Shown piece after piece: positions 21,981 through 23,164 of a DNA stretch of 23,164 bases. Position 1 is the stretch's first letter. Each line of letters begins with the position of its first letter. The DNA is from UBA3210 sp963648895 (GTDB lineage Bacteria; Bacillota_I; Bacilli_A; RFN20; CAG-449). Below the pieces are notes generated by a model that saw only the letters and a list, made by a program, of their open reading frames with translations, had not been told where the DNA came from and searched no databases. The stretch lies in the NCBI GenBank assembly GCA_963648895.1, contig CAVJGK010000010.1:1-23164 (forward strand), in the 5' to 3' direction. The position numbers and the translations under genes were made by a program.

Positions 21981-22394
21981 ATGGCTTATAATTTAAGTGT
22001 AGTTACTCCAAATGGAGTATTAGATCCAGTTGATATATCATTATTACACGTAAGAAGTGGTAACGGAGATTTAACAATTCTCCCTAACCACTTTCCTTTA
22101 GTTACTAATGTTACATCATGTATTTGCTATTTCGATTCTACTACCAAAGGCAGAGTATATGCTTTCGTTGGCGAAGGTATATTAAATGTCCAAGAAAAAA
22201 GTGTCAAATTAATTGTTGCAAGCTTTAACTTAAAAGATGATATCGATATTGATAGAGCAAGAAAAGCTTTAGAAAGAGCGAATGCTTATCTTCAAGAAGC
22301 TCCTTCTAATCCAAATATTGATGTAGAAAGAGCGAAAAAAGCTTTAATTCGTGCAGAAGCACGTATTGCACTTTGGGAAGGTAAAGTTAAATAA
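21981..22394 (+). CDS. atpC: F1Fo ATP synthase subunit epsilon
   Basis: Epsilon sits on gamma and can brake ATP hydrolysis. The 137 residues contain the N-terminal beta sandwich (LSVVTPNGVL, GDLTILPNHFPLVTNV, FVGEGILNV) and a C-terminal two-helix region rich in Arg and Ala (from about 95). The gap to atpD is one base, and the upstream AAAAGG lies rather far from the ATG, suggesting coupled translation. The stop overlaps the ATG of the next gene (TAATG). Confidence 0.95.
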   Translation: MAYNLSVVTPNGVLDPVDISLLHVRSGNGDLTILPNHFPLVTNVTSCICYFDSTTKGRVYAFVGEGILNVQEKSVKLIVASFNLKDDIDIDRARKALERANAYLQEAPSNPNIDVERAKKALIRAEARIALWEGKVK

Positions 22395-23164
22395 TGACTA
22401 GAGATGAACTTAATAATCAAGTTAACAAATTGATGTCATTTAAAGAAAATGAATCAAATAAAGTTATCGCTATAAAAAAATTATTTACAAGTCATAAATT
22501 TATTGAACTTATTATTGGTTTAATTATCTATTCTCTTACATCTTTTGCTTACACATTGTGTGCGAATTTATTATCTTTAGAAACTTTAACTACTACTAAT
22601 GTAACACAAATAGTTTTTTCTTCCTTGCTTGATTTAGTTATTCCATTATTCTTTGTTTATTTCTTATTTAGATTATATAAGATATCCAAGAATAATGATT
22701 TGGATGATTCTAATCCAAAGAATTCTTTATTGAATAATTTATTCACATTGAGAAGAATTTTAAAAGTTATCTTAATTGTTGTCGCAGTTATATATATTCT
22801 TGATGGAATATTTTATCTAAGCATGGTTAGGGTTTATCAAACTAATCCAGAACTTATTAACCAATATGCTCAAATGGGATTTAATATTACTAGTGATAAT
22901 ATTAAAATGTTTGAAGAAATGGGTTATCAATTTATCATTTATGGCTGCGTAATTAGCTTATTAACTTATGCTTGCTTAAAAGCATATAAGATGTTCTTCC
23001 TTGCTATATTTAATGACAAAATGGATAAAAAACCAGTTGAAGCATATATAAGTGTTGGCTTTATTGCTTTATATGGATGTTTAAAATTCATCGGATCTTT
23101 ATTAGGATTATTAGGTTATTCTAATCCATTAGGTGGTACAGGTACTTCTTCTTTAATGTTAAAT
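22394..23164 (+). CDS. Unknown membrane protein (partial, runs off the window)
   Basis: I translated this frame from ATG at 22394; it is open for 257 codons to the right edge. It starts with a charged segment (1-33), then hydrophobic stretches at about 38-60, 70-93, 121-143, 178-197 and 217-240, so at least four or five membrane helices. The loop after helix 3 is long and polar. I do not recognise a family. Its ATG overlaps the atpC stop by one base and GGAAGG lies upstream inside atpC, so it is translated as part of the ATPase operon. That position is unusual, since atpC normally ends the operon. Confidence 0.8.
   Translation, partial: MTRDELNNQVNKLMSFKENESNKVIAIKKLFTSHKFIELIIGLIIYSLTSFAYTLCANLLSLETLTTTNVTQIVFSSLLDLVIPLFFVYFLFRLYKISKNNDLDDSNPKNSLLNNLFTLRRILKVILIVVAVIYILDGIFYLSMVRVYQTNPELINQYAQMGFNITSDNIKMFEEMGYQFIIYGCVISLLTYACLKAYKMFFLAIFNDKMDKKPVEAYISVGFIALYGCLKFIGSLLGLLGYSNPLGGTGTSSLMLN

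Noticed and set aside
1..23164. CRISPR arrays, insertion sequences, prophage or integration sites
   Set aside because: I saw no repeated spaced units, transposase or integrase genes, or terminal inverted repeats; the content is conserved core genes with uniform composition.
1..23164. UGA read as tryptophan (genetic code 4)
   Set aside because: All Trp residues I checked use TGG and all genes are full length under the standard code; only stop-codon avoidance is seen.

Overview
The window is a stretch of core-genome DNA from a very AT-rich, low-GC Gram-positive bacterium, probably an uncultured, reduced-genome member of the Bacilli/Erysipelotrichales/Mollicutes neighbourhood. I infer this from an RNase HIII gene, an hrcA-grpE-dnaK-dnaJ operon under CIRCE control, a pyrG leader of the Gram-positive attenuator type, an F-ATPase b subunit with a lipoprotein signal as reported for Mycoplasma, and strong AT codon bias. 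Twenty-two complete genes stop with TAA (18) or TAG (4) and none with TGA. Tryptophan is encoded by TGG and no gene is broken by an in-frame TGA, so the standard code fits.

Layout. On the minus strand at the left edge are the 5' part of rnhC (1-466) and pyrG (545-2155), the latter behind a leader with a GGGC start and an intrinsic terminator. All other genes are on the plus strand: the heat-shock operon hrcA-grpE-dnaK-dnaJ (2470-7147); a small zinc-ribbon membrane protein overlapping a divergent IspD-like nucleotidyltransferase (7238-8358); hypB, a 969-residue iron-sulfur/FAD/NAD(P) oxidoreductase and hypA as one tight operon (8528-12462); a trigger-factor-like chaperone lacking the ribosome-binding domain (12605-13534); a 23-codon leader ORF inside a set of competing RNA helices, then the Mg2+ transporter mgtE (13565-15065); three tRNA genes, Met(CAU), Ile2(CAU) and Ser(UGA) (15161-15428); and the F1Fo-ATPase operon atpI-like-B-E-F-H-A-G-D-C (15513-22394), followed with a 1-base overlap by an unknown membrane protein that runs off the right edge.

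How the genes work together. The left part covers CTP supply and heat-shock chaperones with their repressor. The middle pairs two nickel-handling GTPase/metallochaperone genes with a large redox enzyme, although no hydrogenase is present. The right part couples Mg2+ uptake, tRNAs and the ATP synthase. The rotor subunit has two carboxylates at the ion site, suggesting Na+ coupling.

The strongest candidate for something undescribed is the mgtE leader (13549-13673). It has a small ORF with a strong Shine-Dalgarno sequence and rare early codons, a perfect 12-bp helix over the ORF start, a perfect 10-bp helix that excludes the first, and a third helix that would hide the mgtE Shine-Dalgarno sequence. 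No M-box was recognised. This looks like a translation-dependent Mg2+ switch analogous in logic, not in sequence, to the mgtA/MgtL leader.
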